A DNA stretch of 64,000 bases from Acanthaster planci. Its lineage: Eukaryota > Echinodermata > Asteroidea > Valvatida > Acanthasteridae. Every line of letters starts with the position of its first letter. The first letter of the stretch is position 1. Below the pieces are notes generated by a model. That model had not been told where the DNA came from. It did not search any database and saw only the letters and a list, made by a program, of their open reading frames with translations. Of the stretch, positions 14,001 through 23,211 are shown piece by piece. Both the position numbers and the translations under genes were made by a program. Location: the NCBI RefSeq assembly GCF_001949145.1, contig NW_019091404.1, forward strand, positions 2,551,582 to 2,615,581, read 5' to 3'.

Positions 14001-17000
14001 GCAAAGATAAAAAAGCAAGGTTTTTGTTTTGACTGGTCGCTTTTGAGTGTCTAGTATTGGAACAGCGGGTCATCCATGTAAATAACTAGAAACCTCGCTG
14101 GTGTAAAGACAGAACAAAATGAAGCGAAATAAATCTGTACGCCTGTAGTAGTTTGTATAACCTTAGGATTTCAATCACACTGAGTCCCTAAGTTCTTTAC
14201 TAAATCAATTATGGCAGGAAACTCAGACGCAAGGGACTATCTGTGTCGGATGAGAGCAAGTTGACTCTCAGAATACGAGGTTGACCTGAAGAGAGAATTG
14301 ATAAGAAATATCTTAGCAAAGAAGACAAACAATCCTTGAGATTGTAATAGTTTTTCTGAAGTAGCTGGCGCCGGCAGGGTTTGTTAGCGTCCGCCCTTTC
14401 CTTGTGATTTAATAGAAATAATCACTAACAATGCAATGGCATTTAAACCACGGTTCGAAAGAATTCAGCTACTCTTATCGTGACGTTTTTCTTCTCTAGT
14501 CATTGAATATATAATAGTATGAATCAAAATGAAGCTTTCAGATTCAGAGCATATTAAAGATTTTTCAGGCATAGATTTCGTGGCTGCCTACAGCCTTTTC
14601 CCTTCTAATCGAAAGTCCATTAATTAAAGCACTGGGATCCGCCCGTGTTGGCGTATGTCCGTTGAACAATCACACTTATTAGCCAGGAAGTCCGTTAGTA
14701 GACCTAATTAAACTTCCTCGTAAGGAATGACGTAAGTCACCAAGCTGATATTTGGAGAAGGGAAAGAGAACTTTCATTTTTACCCGCTGTGACTAAAACA
14801 AATGACGCGAACTCCAAATGAGGTCCCAAGTGCCCTTGCAAATCAAGAACTTCGTTAAGTATCCGCTGCAAAACCGAAGGGGGTCAATTAACGAAGAGAT
14901 GCTGAAAATCGTATTTATTTCACAAGATTCTCGCGGTCATTCGAGCCCACTAAGAAGAAGTAATCATAAATAGAATCCCTTTACTCAGAAGACAAAGGAC
15001 TGTGGGTGTATAGCGTCATTACACATTACATCACCACCGAGTCAAATGAAGCAGCGGGTACCGCGAACTATTTTTCAAGATGTATTTTTTGCGTTGGGGA
15101 GATGTTAAAAAAAAATACATCTTGNNNNNNNNNNNNNNNNNNNNNNNNNNNNNNNNNNNNNNNNNNNTACGTTGGGTACGGGCAAATCCGTTATATATAT
15201 AATTAACATCTCCCCAACGCAAAAAAAAAATACATCTTGAAAAAGTGAAATGCATTAATTAACATCTCCCCAACGCAAAAAAAAAATACATCTTGAAAAA
15301 GTGAAATGCCTTTATAATATTTTCATTGTCATGAAATCAAATGTTTACAGTTGTCTTTACACAGGAGATATTTTGGCTCTAGTCGTGGTGGTTTTCCACA
15401 TTACGGAATTCTTCCCAATCACGTGGCCAGTCCTGTGGGCGTTCGACTGGCAGTGCTCCGTCCATCGATTTTTTCGATTTGTGGGTTTCAACAACACCGT
15501 TCTGACGATGACGGCCATCGCAGTGGACCGCTTCTACGCAGTGCGCCACCCAGTGGCCTTTCGGACCAGGTTCACTATCAAGAGAACACGAATCATCATC
15601 GGGACTTTGTGGGTGATGTCACTTGCTGCTGCCGTACCAACCGCTTTCATGTTTCAGGTGAGTATGAGCCCCGAGCTTCACCAAGAGAGGGCGCAATTTT
15701 CTTAGCAACTTGTGTCGGAACTGCACTTCGCTGGTTCACAGATGACTTTGAAATGCACGCGGCGTTACGGGCGCGTCGATACCAACAGTGGCGTAACTGC
15801 GGGGAGGGGGCCGTCCCCATAAACAACCTCTGCTGCAGCTCGTTGTCTTTTGGTGCCCCTTGAAACAATGTGTGCAACCCCAGGTGCCCCTGGACATAAT
15901 AGCCCTAGCTACGCCACCGGGTGCCAGCAAAATAAATACCCCCGATCAACATGACTCGTTCAACCGATGAGGGGTGTTTCTGCTTCAGGCAGATACAAAA
16001 CATTATGTACTGTGTCGGCAGACAGGACCTTCTGTTACCAGCCATTAGCAAAAAAGCCATTATAAGCACTTTTGTGCATTAGTCTGCAAGAGCGATTTCT
16101 GTATTATTTGATATACACTCGAAAATGTATTTCAAGTATGATGTATGACGGGTGTCATTTGCTTCAATTTTCTTAAAGTATTAACTGGCTCTATAAACTG
16201 TAAATCCTGAGGTTTCATGTTTGTGTAGTTTCAGCTGGTGTACCATGTGTACAGCACCATCGGGTCTGATTTGGTATTTAACATGATCCTATCAAACAGT
16301 ACAAATTGAGCAGACTTATAAAGTATAATCCTGTCAAAGGTGTGATAGATTGTGATAAATTGCAAGGGGAGCCGAAGGTCATATAACTTTGTCGCAGACC
16401 ATTTTGCGCGTTTGGAAAGAGTCGACACATTCGCACGTTCTGATTGGCCAATGCGTTGCAAACTCTAAGAGAATAATTGTGAATCGCCCGTATAATGCCA
16501 GACAAAGAGAAGCTATGTGCAGGTGTCTCAAATGTGTACCGTAGTTGCACCGCTGTTGAACAAAAATCATGTAATGATGCACACCGTTGACTTGTCACTG
16601 GTCTCTCTTTATCTCTCCAGAGTATCTTTGGTGGGAGTGGCCAAGCTGTGACGTACCCAGGGAAGATCCCCTTTGCCTGCAAGCTGGTTACCCCCTTCGG
16701 CAAATGGTTCAAGGACTTTAAAGCCATCTATCTTAATGTCGTCTTGTTCTACCTACCGGTTGTCATCACTGCTGCCCTCTACGTCCAAATTGTCCTCCAC
16801 GTGTGGAAAAACAACAAGTTCATTCGCGCCCGCATGGGTCAGGTTCCCCATCGCAACTCGCACTGGAAAACTGCCAAGACACTCCTTACAGTTTTCGTTG
16901 TGTACGTCGCTTGTTACATCATCCTGATTACGTACAATGTGCTGGCTCCGTACGCACCGAACCTACTGTCGCCACAAGTGAAAAACGCGGGACTGCTTCT

Positions 17001-17316
17001 TCCTTACGTCAACAGCTGTCTCAATCCCATTGTGTACTCGTTCACCAATCCCAGTTTTCGCAAAGCATGCCGGGGCATCACACGCTGCAGGCTTGTGATC
17101 CGCGCCGATACGTCACAAACTGATGGCGTCAACAGCTCGGCAGACGACCAGCAACCAAAAGGAAACAAGGACGAGGAGTTACAGGTTCCTCCTCCAGCAA
17201 CAGTTTCCGTTATTGTTGCTAACTTATTCGTGGAAGACGACAATAAACGACCTGATATGGAAGACAAAATCCCTCCAAACCTTCGTAGAAATCCTGAACG
17301 TGACACACATATGTAG
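4855..17316 (+). CDS. Class A (rhodopsin-family) GPCR, peptide-receptor-like, three exons
   Basis: A 393-aa receptor made by joining exons 4855-5047, 15365-15657 and 16621-17316; splice phases are 1 then 0 and all sites are GT-AG. The ATG is in strong context (G at -3, G at +4), and N3 in NAT is a glycosylation site. Seven helices are visible: TM1 has GN, TM2 has D66, TM3 starts near C95 and ends in DRF (119-121) in place of DRY, TM4 has W147, C182 in loop 2 should pair with C95, TM5 has a proline, and TM7 carries NPIVY (297-301) followed by FRKACRG as helix 8 with palmitoylatable Cys. TM6 reads FVVYVACYII and lacks the usual Trp and Pro of CWxP. The pattern suggests a peptide or other small-ligand receptor coupled to G proteins at the plasma membrane. 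The ligand and subfamily cannot be assigned from sequence alone. Confidence 0.9.
6551..6605 (-). repeat. tRNA-like SINE fragment (tentative)
   Basis: Read on the minus strand, TAGAGTGGTTAACC (6584-6597) resembles a pol III A box. GTGTGAAAATCC (6551-6562) is a weak B box at about the right distance. No full cloverleaf can be folded, so this is at best a decayed tRNA-derived SINE head. Confidence 0.3.
6938..7145. repeat. Dispersed repeat, copy A (partner at 60297-60485)
   Basis: This stretch aligns in order with 60297-60485. Shared blocks include GCATTTGA, TATGGTCTT, GGGTGCACTT and GGGCGGA at similar spacing. The two copies are diverged and lie in introns of different genes, as expected of an old interspersed element. 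No ends or target duplication could be fixed. Confidence 0.6.
8788..9600. mobile_element. Fold-back (long inverted repeat) DNA element
   Basis: About 120 bp at 8788-8908 recur in reverse complement at 9477-9600. Shared blocks include AAGCAGAA, TTGGAACATG, TTTTGCAAAACGGAATGCC and GATATCATTTTAA. The AT-rich centre has degenerate internal repeats (AAGATTGGAA variants) and a TAGG/TACG microsatellite at 9421-9470. No transposase frame is present. It resembles a non-autonomous fold-back or MITE-type transposon; the superfamily is not clear. Confidence 0.75.
9421..9470. repeat. TAGG/TACG microsatellite
   Basis: An imperfect 4-bp tandem repeat with TAGG units grading into TACG units, inside the fold-back element next to its right arm. 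Confidence 0.85.
13481..13867. mobile_element. MITE-like palindrome with ~100-bp arms
   Basis: The left arm (13481-13590) and right arm (13727-13823) are reverse complements; both contain AATCAATCTCTTTGGGAAGA and GAGTGTTAACTCGA in matching order. The right flank to 13867 ends in GCAAAGCTTCAAATCTTACT, and the same end occurs at 30331. It carries no coding capacity and is a non-autonomous DNA element present at least twice in the window. Confidence 0.75.
15075..15307. repeat. Direct and inverted ~50-bp repeat block around an assembly gap
   Basis: A unit containing AACATCTCCCCAACGC, an A run and ACATCTTGAAAAAGTGAAAT occurs twice in tandem (about 15206-15253 and 15258-15307). It occurs once inverted at about 15075-15124, on the other side of the N gap. 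The block ends about 57 bp before the splice acceptor of GPCR exon 2. It may be a real local duplication or partly a misassembly of haplotypes. Confidence 0.7.
15125..15167. other. Assembly gap (43 N)
   Basis: A run of 43 N between inverted copies of the local repeat; the sequence is unknown. Two short open frames run through it only because N is read as open. Confidence 1.
15365..15657 (+). CDS. GPCR exon 2 (TM2 to TM4)
   Basis: Encodes residues 65-162, from GDILAL (D66 is the conserved TM2 aspartate) through C95, the DRF motif (119-121), loop 2 and TM4 with W147, ending at FMFQ. The acceptor is tttacacag|GA and the donor CAG|gtgagt, in phase 0. Frame and topology continue exactly from exon 1. 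Confidence 0.92.
15664..16000 (+). repeat. Interspersed repeat family R, copy 1 (split)
   Basis: Matches copies at 31273-31459, 35905-36115 and 47818-48043 (plus strand) and a shorter inverted copy at 35478-35620. Shared blocks include GAGAGGGCGCAATTTTCTTA, GAACTGCACTTCGCT and CAACCGATGAGGGG. The homology is interrupted at 15786-15919 by another element. The family has no visible coding capacity or pol III boxes. Confidence 0.8.
15786..15919. mobile_element. hAT-like MITE inserted in repeat R
   Basis: A 134-bp insertion with terminal inverted repeats CAGTGGCGTAACT and, read inward from the right, CGGTGGCGTAGCT. It is flanked by GATACCAA and GGTGCCAG, a diverged 8-bp target duplication (5 of 8 identical, the rest A/G changes). 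The other R copies read straight through this point. An 8-bp duplication and CAGTGGCG-type ends are usual for hAT elements. Confidence 0.7.
16621..17316 (+). CDS. GPCR exon 3 (loop 2 to C-terminus)
   Basis: Encodes residues 163-393: extracellular loop 2 with C182, TM5, TM6 (260-263 is CYII where CWxP is expected), TM7 with NPIVY (297-301), helix 8 and a roughly 75-residue hydrophilic tail. The acceptor is ctctccag|AG and the stop codon TAG ends at 17316. The in-frame reading starts directly at the acceptor. Confidence 0.92.
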   Translation, partial: SIFGGSGQAVTYPGKIPFACKLVTPFGKWFKDFKAIYLNVVLFYLPVVITAALYVQIVLHVWKNNKFIRARMGQVPHRNSHWKTAKTLLTVFVVYVACYIILITYNVLAPYAPNLLSPQVKNAGLLLPYVNSCLNPIVYSFTNPSFRKACRGITRCRLVIRADTSQTDGVNSSADDQQPKGNKDEELQVPPPATVSVIVANLFVEDDNKRPDMEDKIPPNLRRNPERDTHM

Positions 17317-17512
17317 CTTCTTGAATTTTTGCAACCTATATTTAAAATTTAGTCAACCTAAATGGACAGTTTGCACCAACAAACAGTTTTCATTCCTGCA
17401 TGTCAAAATTAAGTTATAAACATCGTTCAACGTTAACACTAAAATACGCGTACGTTACGAGGATAAATATTAATTTGAACACCTGCAAAGCTGTTGATTA
17501 CTTGGGTGCTGC

Positions 17513-17518
17513 AATAAA
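17513..17518 (+). terminator. Poly(A) signal of the GPCR gene
   Basis: AATAAA lies about 200 bp after the stop codon. It is the first canonical signal beyond the coding region, giving a short 3' UTR. Confidence 0.55.
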
Positions 17519-18317
17519 TGACGGCACTTACGTTGACAAATATAGACAGGCTGTGGTTATACAGTAGCAACAAAAGTTTAATCGCTCGGTCGAGGCTAAA
17601 ATCGTTGCGATGGGCCGGTGTACGTTAAAAAAATAACAATATGAAGACGACTGTGAACTTGTCACTGGTTATTAACGTGGCAATGAGTGCCACTGTTTGG
17701 GTAATAATTGATTACCCTTCAGTTTTTCAGATTAACGAGTCTGTTGGTATGTGAGAGGAGATTTTTCTCGGTTTAAATTCCTCCAGTGTTTGTTGCAGAG
17801 CAGACCTCGACAGGAGTGCCAGCAAGTTGCTGTTTTTGCCGAATCTCTGGTTATAAAAAGTTCAATCACCTACAGTCGCTTGCCATTTTGTGCAGAAATG
17901 AGATATTTAAAGTGACGTTCTGACCTGCTAATGGAACCTAATAGAAAATAGCAAAAATGAAGGCGATCAAAACAGCGGGGTTTTACTGATTATATAGAGT
18001 TCATCAATACTTTGCCTTGTATGTAATTACGGATTTTGATTGGAAGAAAGTGCAATTTAAATTGTAAATTCTATATTTTAAAAGTAGAATCAAATATATG
18101 TACATACTATTGCAACGTATTTTACCAAACTGATTACAGGTTAGACTGTGCAGTATTTACAAGTCATAAAATTGTACGTAAACTTCAGTACTGTAATGCA
18201 CTGTACACGCAAAATGCACCTATTTTGTGGAGCACACTACTGTAAGGGTCATTAAAATTCAAGCACAATGTCTAGGTGCGTGTCGAGTCAAGCTGACGCC
18301 AAACTCATGTAATAGCC

Positions 18318-18504
18318 AAGGGTACGTTCGAGCGAGCTACTTGCGTCAACACGAATATACTCCTGAGCGCTCGAACGGTTGGAGTACGACTTGAGGGTCG
18401 GCGAGAGTATGCTCTCGCTTGAGGGGGAGTATGCGCCTGCACCTGAGTGTAATGCGCACGCATCCTGCTCGTGTTAACAGGAGTAACCACGCGAACGCGC
18501 CCTT
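18318..18504. mobile_element. Palindromic MITE-like element
   Basis: The ends read AAGGGTACGTTCG (left) and, in reverse complement, AAGGGCGCGTTCG (right). Further matches follow inward, including TTAACACGAG-type blocks. At 187 bp and CpG-rich, with no coding capacity, it fits a non-autonomous DNA transposon. Target duplication is not clear. Confidence 0.6.
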
Positions 18505-18854
18505 AAATACCACACGTGACCGTATTTCGGCCAATCAGGAAGAGGTGAGTGATAATGCCTGCTGAGAAGTGATTTTGCCCGCTGAGTAAATCATGCGCTG
18601 GCACATGGATACGAAACAGTTTAATCGGGTCTGATTGGTCAGGAGTCTGTGTGCATGCGATGCGCCACGCGCACACCAAGTTTATTGAAGGGGATTCTAT
18701 TGGACAACTTTCAAAGGAATATACCATAAATGGATGGTGGGTGCTGGAGAAAATGAAAATAAAATTTTAAAACAAAATCGTTGGAAATCCATCACATGTT
18801 GACTTCTTTTGACTCTCTGAATAAAAAGGTATTTATGAATGGGAATATACATGT

Positions 18855-18976
18855 GCTTGGCCAGTCTTAAACTAACGTTTACGACCTTGCTCAGGAGAAC
18901 GAACCTGACAATGGTAATAATTAGCCGCGTCCATTCTCCTGAGTCGGTTTTAAACGCACGTTTAAGACTGGCAAGG
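18855..18976. mobile_element. Short hairpin element (MITE-like)
   Basis: The first and last roughly 50 bp are reverse complements (CCAGTCTTAAAC, TCAGGAGAA) around a short centre, so the whole 122 bp can fold as one hairpin. It sits beyond the 3' end of the minus-strand receptor. Confidence 0.65.
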
Positions 18977-19728
18977 ACATATTTATTCTCTCAATACTAG
19001 TTCGCATCTGAAGCAACAAACCGAATGTTTTATCTTGAAAGACAAGTGTTGAAAAATATCTTCCCAACTCTCCCTGAATAAAAGTTGCACATGATTAGTA
19101 ATGACTGATTAATAATTTCAATATATTTCGGGAATGTACTTCATCAAAAATTACGGAAGGTGGACTCAGTCATGGCACCATCGAACATAGTGATATGGGG
19201 GACGAAAAGTGGCCATCTGCTTTTCTGCTATTAGAATAATAACATGCAATTTGACTTTTCTACTTTTCTGCCACCTGATGTTATGGGTTTATGATTGATG
19301 AATTTGATACGTAAAATCAAAATTAACCCAGATGTGTGTGATCCATAGAAAGCAAAAATAAAAACAATGAAAAACCTGTATATTTTTGGTAAAAGAAAAC
19401 AATAACACAGAAAGGCACGAATTTGATCGAGAATCACCACTATGTAATAAAAAATTTTCTCCCTTACTCTCAGGAACAATCTTTCTTCCTGAGAGTGCAA
19501 AATGAAAACTGTGCAACTTTTCGATGGAGTAATGCTGAGGTGGAACCAAAATTGTAAGATTGAAAAGAGACCGTAAAGCATGATGAAACTGGAGAAATTT
19601 TACAGAAAAACGACGCAAGTTAACGATTTTTGAGTAATGGAGAGTATTAACAACTTCCACTCACATCAGGCGATTCGAGAAAGAGGGTTTTTTTGCAGTG
19701 TTTGAGTCGATTTAACAAATTTTAAGAG

Positions 19729-22700
19729 TTAGCACTGTGTGTAGTAATATGCTGGCTGGAAAACGTCATCATCATCGCTCGAGTAGTCGTCACAAGACGA
19801 GTACGCGCTATTGTCGAATTGACCTAGTTCGAGTGGATACGTGTCGGACGTTTTCATGTTATAAGAGGCTCCATCGACGCTGATGGTCCTGAGGTGTCGG
19901 ATGCCATCGCTGAAACTCACCCGGCGAAGAAGGCCTGTTCCGGGTGAGACACTTCCACAAACCGAGTCAAAGTTATTCGTGTCAGAAATATGAGCTACGG
20001 AGCAATTGCAAGAGTTCGACCTTTGGCGGAAAACCTTGATGCGGGGAGAGTCGAGGGGGGTGCCGAGGTTAGAGAGTTGGTTGGCGCCTTGCCGGGTCGT
20101 GATGTCTTGGTCGACAGAAGGGCTCCTGGAGACAGAGGGCCTTGATGATTGTGGGGTGATTGGGATATGTGAGGCTACTGAGGGAGGTCGCGATCTTTCC
20201 TTGGGCGGTACTGCTGAGGTGGAACTGGGGAGGCGGTCGCGACCGAACCTCTTGAGGTACATGCGGTAGACTCGCCTGTTGAAGATGTAAGACAGGAATA
20301 TGAAGAACCCCTGAAGGAAGTAGAAGACGAAAAAGAAGTACCAGAGGACAGCGTTGTGGAGGATGGAAGCAAAGAAGGCGAGGTTCCAGGCAAACCCCAT
20401 TACCGTGGCCAGCTTAGCGCACAGCGCGAAGTGACTTTGCGAGTGCGCGTTACCGGAGATGACAGCGGATTTACGGTGGTAGCGACGAAGGTTGCACACC
20501 GTCATGACGAACATGATGAGGTTGGCTGCATTAGTCACCAGCATCGGGAAGCCAAAAAAGACAGAATACGCGATTGGGTCCGAAATCCAGCAACTGAAGT
20601 ACATACCATAGTCCACGTCCAAAGACGTGCACTCGCACAAGTCCAGAACAACGGACGTGCTAACAATGAGGATCGGCATGCCCCAGGCATAGAGGGCGTA
20701 ACGGAGGTACTGTTTACGTTGTGAGGTGTTCAGGTTGACCTTTGTGAGGCGTTTGCGACCGAATGTTTTAAACACGTCGTACGCTATGACGTTCCCCCAG
20801 AAGAACTGGCTAAGACAGACGAAGTGTAGGAAAACGGCAACAGCTTGGCAAGTGGTTCGGTAGTCAGTAGCGTATAAGCCGAACAAGAATGTCCAGTCGT
20901 TGATGAGGAGAATCACCGCCAACGTCATCAAATTCATACCAGGAAGAGTTCTTAGTTCTTTGAACAGTGCGTAGGTGATCAAAGTGGCAGAGAGACAAGT
21001 GGTACTCAGTCCAACACCGACCATTGCGATAGTATCCTGTGCCTGTGTGAAATTAAAGTGCACCACAAACTTTGTGTCCATAACATTGTCAAAGTCACTA
21101 CAGGTGAAGATCCCGCCGTCTGCCGCTTCCTCGTACTCTCCAAGGTCGTAGCGTTTGCCGTTGGAACAAACCACGGTGCCGTTTACGACGGTGTACTCCG
21201 ATTTGTCGTAACGTATCCGAACACAAGACGGATCAAGCACGGTCTTGTAATCCTCACAGACCACAGCTGTCGTGAAGTCACCATCCAGTGCGCTGTCGCT
21301 CTCAAGAAACAGCCAACCAGAACAGTAGTAAGAGATGCTGGTGTTCTTAATTCGCACGCTTGAGCAGTCGCCTTGGGACTGCTCCGTTACTATCAGTTGG
21401 TCCCTGCCATACACATTTTTCACCCCGTCCGGGCATTGCTCTAAAAAGCCCGCCAATTCCTTGGTGTTACCTTTCAAGGAGGTGATGAAATCCCCTAGAT
21501 TACTGGAATCGACGTTGAAGGCATATCCTGCCACGTTTACCTGCAGGGCCTGCACTTCGAAGGACAGTACAGACAGCCAAAACTTGGAAGCGTGATCCAG
21601 GGTGGAGTTCTCCGAAACCTGGTCCAACAATCCTATAAACTCGAGGATTTCCGTAATGCCCCAGGTTACATTGCCTCTACCGACCACGAAACTTCTCATT
21701 TTGATTTCGCTCCCGGGATCGGTAAAGTTGAACTCGTCAGACTTGTTTCCTGGGAATGGCTGCAGGAAGTCATCAGGGTCTGTGATGTCTCCGTTTTCGT
21801 CGACAAACCACGTAAATTTCACCGTGATGGTAAAAGTCATCAGAATAGATGTATTGAGAAAGCATAATGTGACGTCTTCCACTGTTGGATGTGGTTCTTT
21901 GACGCACTTGTTTGCACTCATGGCGTAACCAGCGGCACAGTATGTCACTCGACACTTGCCGATGTATGGGTCGAAAACTTCCGTGCCAGGACACGTGATA
22001 TTAATTGGGACCAACTCATTAGAACCATCCGTTTTCAAAATCATTACATTGGAGCTGTTTCTTAAGTTGTAATTGGTGATGACGAGGTAAGAAGGCATTG
22101 GGTGGCTAGCTTTGACGTTCCTGACGTTGACTGAATCCACATCTGTGAAGTAATCATAGTAACTGACATTATCCGAGGTATACCGGGACAGAGCCGGCAC
22201 ATCGCAGGACATCTCATGTCGTTTGACGCCGTTGCACAAGGCACAGAATGGGTTTTTAAAGATGGTGGAATCAGCCGTATCGTTCTCTCTTCGGACTAGT
22301 CCTTGATACTCCAGTGTGCATCGCGACTGAAATTCCGAGAACTCACTGCCTACCTCCTGAGCGAAATCCGGGTTGCACCAGTCCACGTTCTGGAGACAGA
22401 ACCTTGGCTTGGCCACGTCTTCGACTCTTGGCTCGTTCACCAGGGTTCTGCAGTTCGATTTCAGGTAGCTCGCCAGGGACACCATGTTTGTGCCGAAGTC
22501 TGGGGGTGGTTCTTCATAGCATACTGAGAGCCCAATCCAATAAATGAAATCGACAATGACCCAATTGCACTGCGCACAGTACATGTTTCTGTAGGTAAAG
22601 CCGTCCTTACCTTGGACGGGTAAACGAGCGAGGGTGTCGCCACCGTGGACATCTGCACACATTTCCTCCATACGAGAATCAGTCCATCTCGGGTCACAGG

Positions 22701-23211
22701 TGGATTTCATCCAGACCATACCATCAGTGAACTCTTCCACTCCAATGCAGTCGAAATTGAGTTTCGATCGGAGGGAAGCGCTCGAGAGATCCTCCGAATT
22801 TCCAGCCTCCTCTGTGGAAAAGGGAGGGGATGTGGGTCTTCGCCCTTGTCGGACTGGCTCCTTCAAGTTGGTTTCGTTGCTGACATTCTCAGAGCACAGT
22901 TCAAGGAAGTCCATACAGCAGTCTTTGAAGAAAGGACAGCGGTGGTCGCAGAAACAGCGATACGCTTGGGCGTCGTTGGCGAAACTACCGCACCTTCCCT
23001 TGCACGACTCTTCAGGCCCGCAGAGTGGAATTTGGATGTCAGCCCCGGGTTGTGGCAGCGACTGGTCAGTCAGAAAGCGGCGTTTTACGGACCTATTTTC
23101 GTTCCTGGAGACGAGGGCGGTAGTGCTACCGTTTCTCTGTAGAACACCGCACAGATTTGGCGCCAAAATAACAAAGGCGATGACGACGAAAGCTACACCA
23201 CAACGCGCCAT
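19729..23211 (-). CDS. Somatomedin-B domain, class-B/Methuselah-like 7TM receptor (intronless)
   Basis: A single open frame of 1,160 aa from the ATG at 23211. That start has an ideal context (A at -3, G at +4) and opens directly on a signal peptide (MARCGVAFVVIAFVILAP). An in-frame ATG at 23280 would add 23 residues before it. A somatomedin-B domain spans about 64-106, with the eight-Cys pattern ESCKGRC...CFC...C...CC...C and one extra Cys ahead. A long Cys-rich ectodomain follows, with two YCAQCN/FCALCN modules and many N-glycosylation sites. Seven helices lie at about 723-980, beginning at DTIAMVGVGL and with the features of secretin/Methuselah-type receptors. The roughly 170-residue tail is Ser/Pro-rich and ends in an acidic SSDDDD stretch and YYYTQC. 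No GPS cleavage motif was seen before TM1. It is probably a cell-surface receptor with a large ligand-binding ectodomain; the ligand is unknown. Confidence 0.9.
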   Translation of the reverse strand: MARCGVAFVVIAFVILAPNLCGVLQRNGSTTALVSRNENRSVKRRFLTDQSLPQPGADIQIPLCGPEESCKGRCGSFANDAQAYRCFCDHRCPFFKDCCMDFLELCSENVSNETNLKEPVRQGRRPTSPPFSTEEAGNSEDLSSASLRSKLNFDCIGVEEFTDGMVWMKSTCDPRWTDSRMEEMCADVHGGDTLARLPVQGKDGFTYRNMYCAQCNWVIVDFIYWIGLSVCYEEPPPDFGTNMVSLASYLKSNCRTLVNEPRVEDVAKPRFCLQNVDWCNPDFAQEVGSEFSEFQSRCTLEYQGLVRRENDTADSTIFKNPFCALCNGVKRHEMSCDVPALSRYTSDNVSYYDYFTDVDSVNVRNVKASHPMPSYLVITNYNLRNSSNVMILKTDGSNELVPINITCPGTEVFDPYIGKCRVTYCAAGYAMSANKCVKEPHPTVEDVTLCFLNTSILMTFTITVKFTWFVDENGDITDPDDFLQPFPGNKSDEFNFTDPGSEIKMRSFVVGRGNVTWGITEILEFIGLLDQVSENSTLDHASKFWLSVLSFEVQALQVNVAGYAFNVDSSNLGDFITSLKGNTKELAGFLEQCPDGVKNVYGRDQLIVTEQSQGDCSSVRIKNTSISYYCSGWLFLESDSALDGDFTTAVVCEDYKTVLDPSCVRIRYDKSEYTVVNGTVVCSNGKRYDLGEYEEAADGGIFTCSDFDNVMDTKFVVHFNFTQAQDTIAMVGVGLSTTCLSATLITYALFKELRTLPGMNLMTLAVILLINDWTFLFGLYATDYRTTCQAVAVFLHFVCLSQFFWGNVIAYDVFKTFGRKRLTKVNLNTSQRKQYLRYALYAWGMPILIVSTSVVLDLCECTSLDVDYGMYFSCWISDPIAYSVFFGFPMLVTNAANLIMFVMTVCNLRRYHRKSAVISGNAHSQSHFALCAKLATVMGFAWNLAFFASILHNAVLWYFFFVFYFLQGFFIFLSYIFNRRVYRMYLKRFGRDRLPSSTSAVPPKERSRPPSVASHIPITPQSSRPSVSRSPSVDQDITTRQGANQLSNLGTPLDSPRIKVFRQRSNSCNCSVAHISDTNNFDSVCGSVSPGTGLLRRVSFSDGIRHLRTISVDGASYNMKTSDTYPLELGQFDNSAYSSCDDYSSDDDDVFQPAYYYTQC

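Larger units (their letters stand above)
5048..15364 (+). other. GPCR intron 1 (10.3 kb, phase 1)
   Basis: A very long intron splitting TM2. It contains a tRNA-like SINE fragment (about 6551-6605), a dispersed repeat copy (6938-7145), a large fold-back element (8788-9600), a long-armed palindrome (13481-13867) and the duplicated and gapped block just before exon 2. No coding sequence of its own was seen. Confidence 0.75.
15658..16620 (+). other. GPCR intron 2 (963 bp, phase 0)
   Basis: The first third is occupied by a five-copy interspersed repeat split by a hAT-like MITE; the repeat begins only about 7 bp after the donor site. The remainder shows no further structure. Confidence 0.85.
17519..19728. 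other. Convergent intergenic region
   Basis: Lies between the 3' ends of the GPCR (plus) and the somatomedin-B receptor (minus). It contains two palindromic elements (18318-18504 and 18855-18976). A TTTATT at 18982-18987 (AATAAA on the minus strand) could end the receptor transcript after a 740-bp 3' UTR. No coding sequence was recognised. Confidence 0.6.

Noticed and set aside
15301-15364. In-frame extension of GPCR exon 2 to the left
   Set aside because: Lies upstream of a good pyrimidine-rich acceptor; the 5' part (MKCLYNIFIVMKS) has no place in TM2, and exon 1 supplies the matching half helix.
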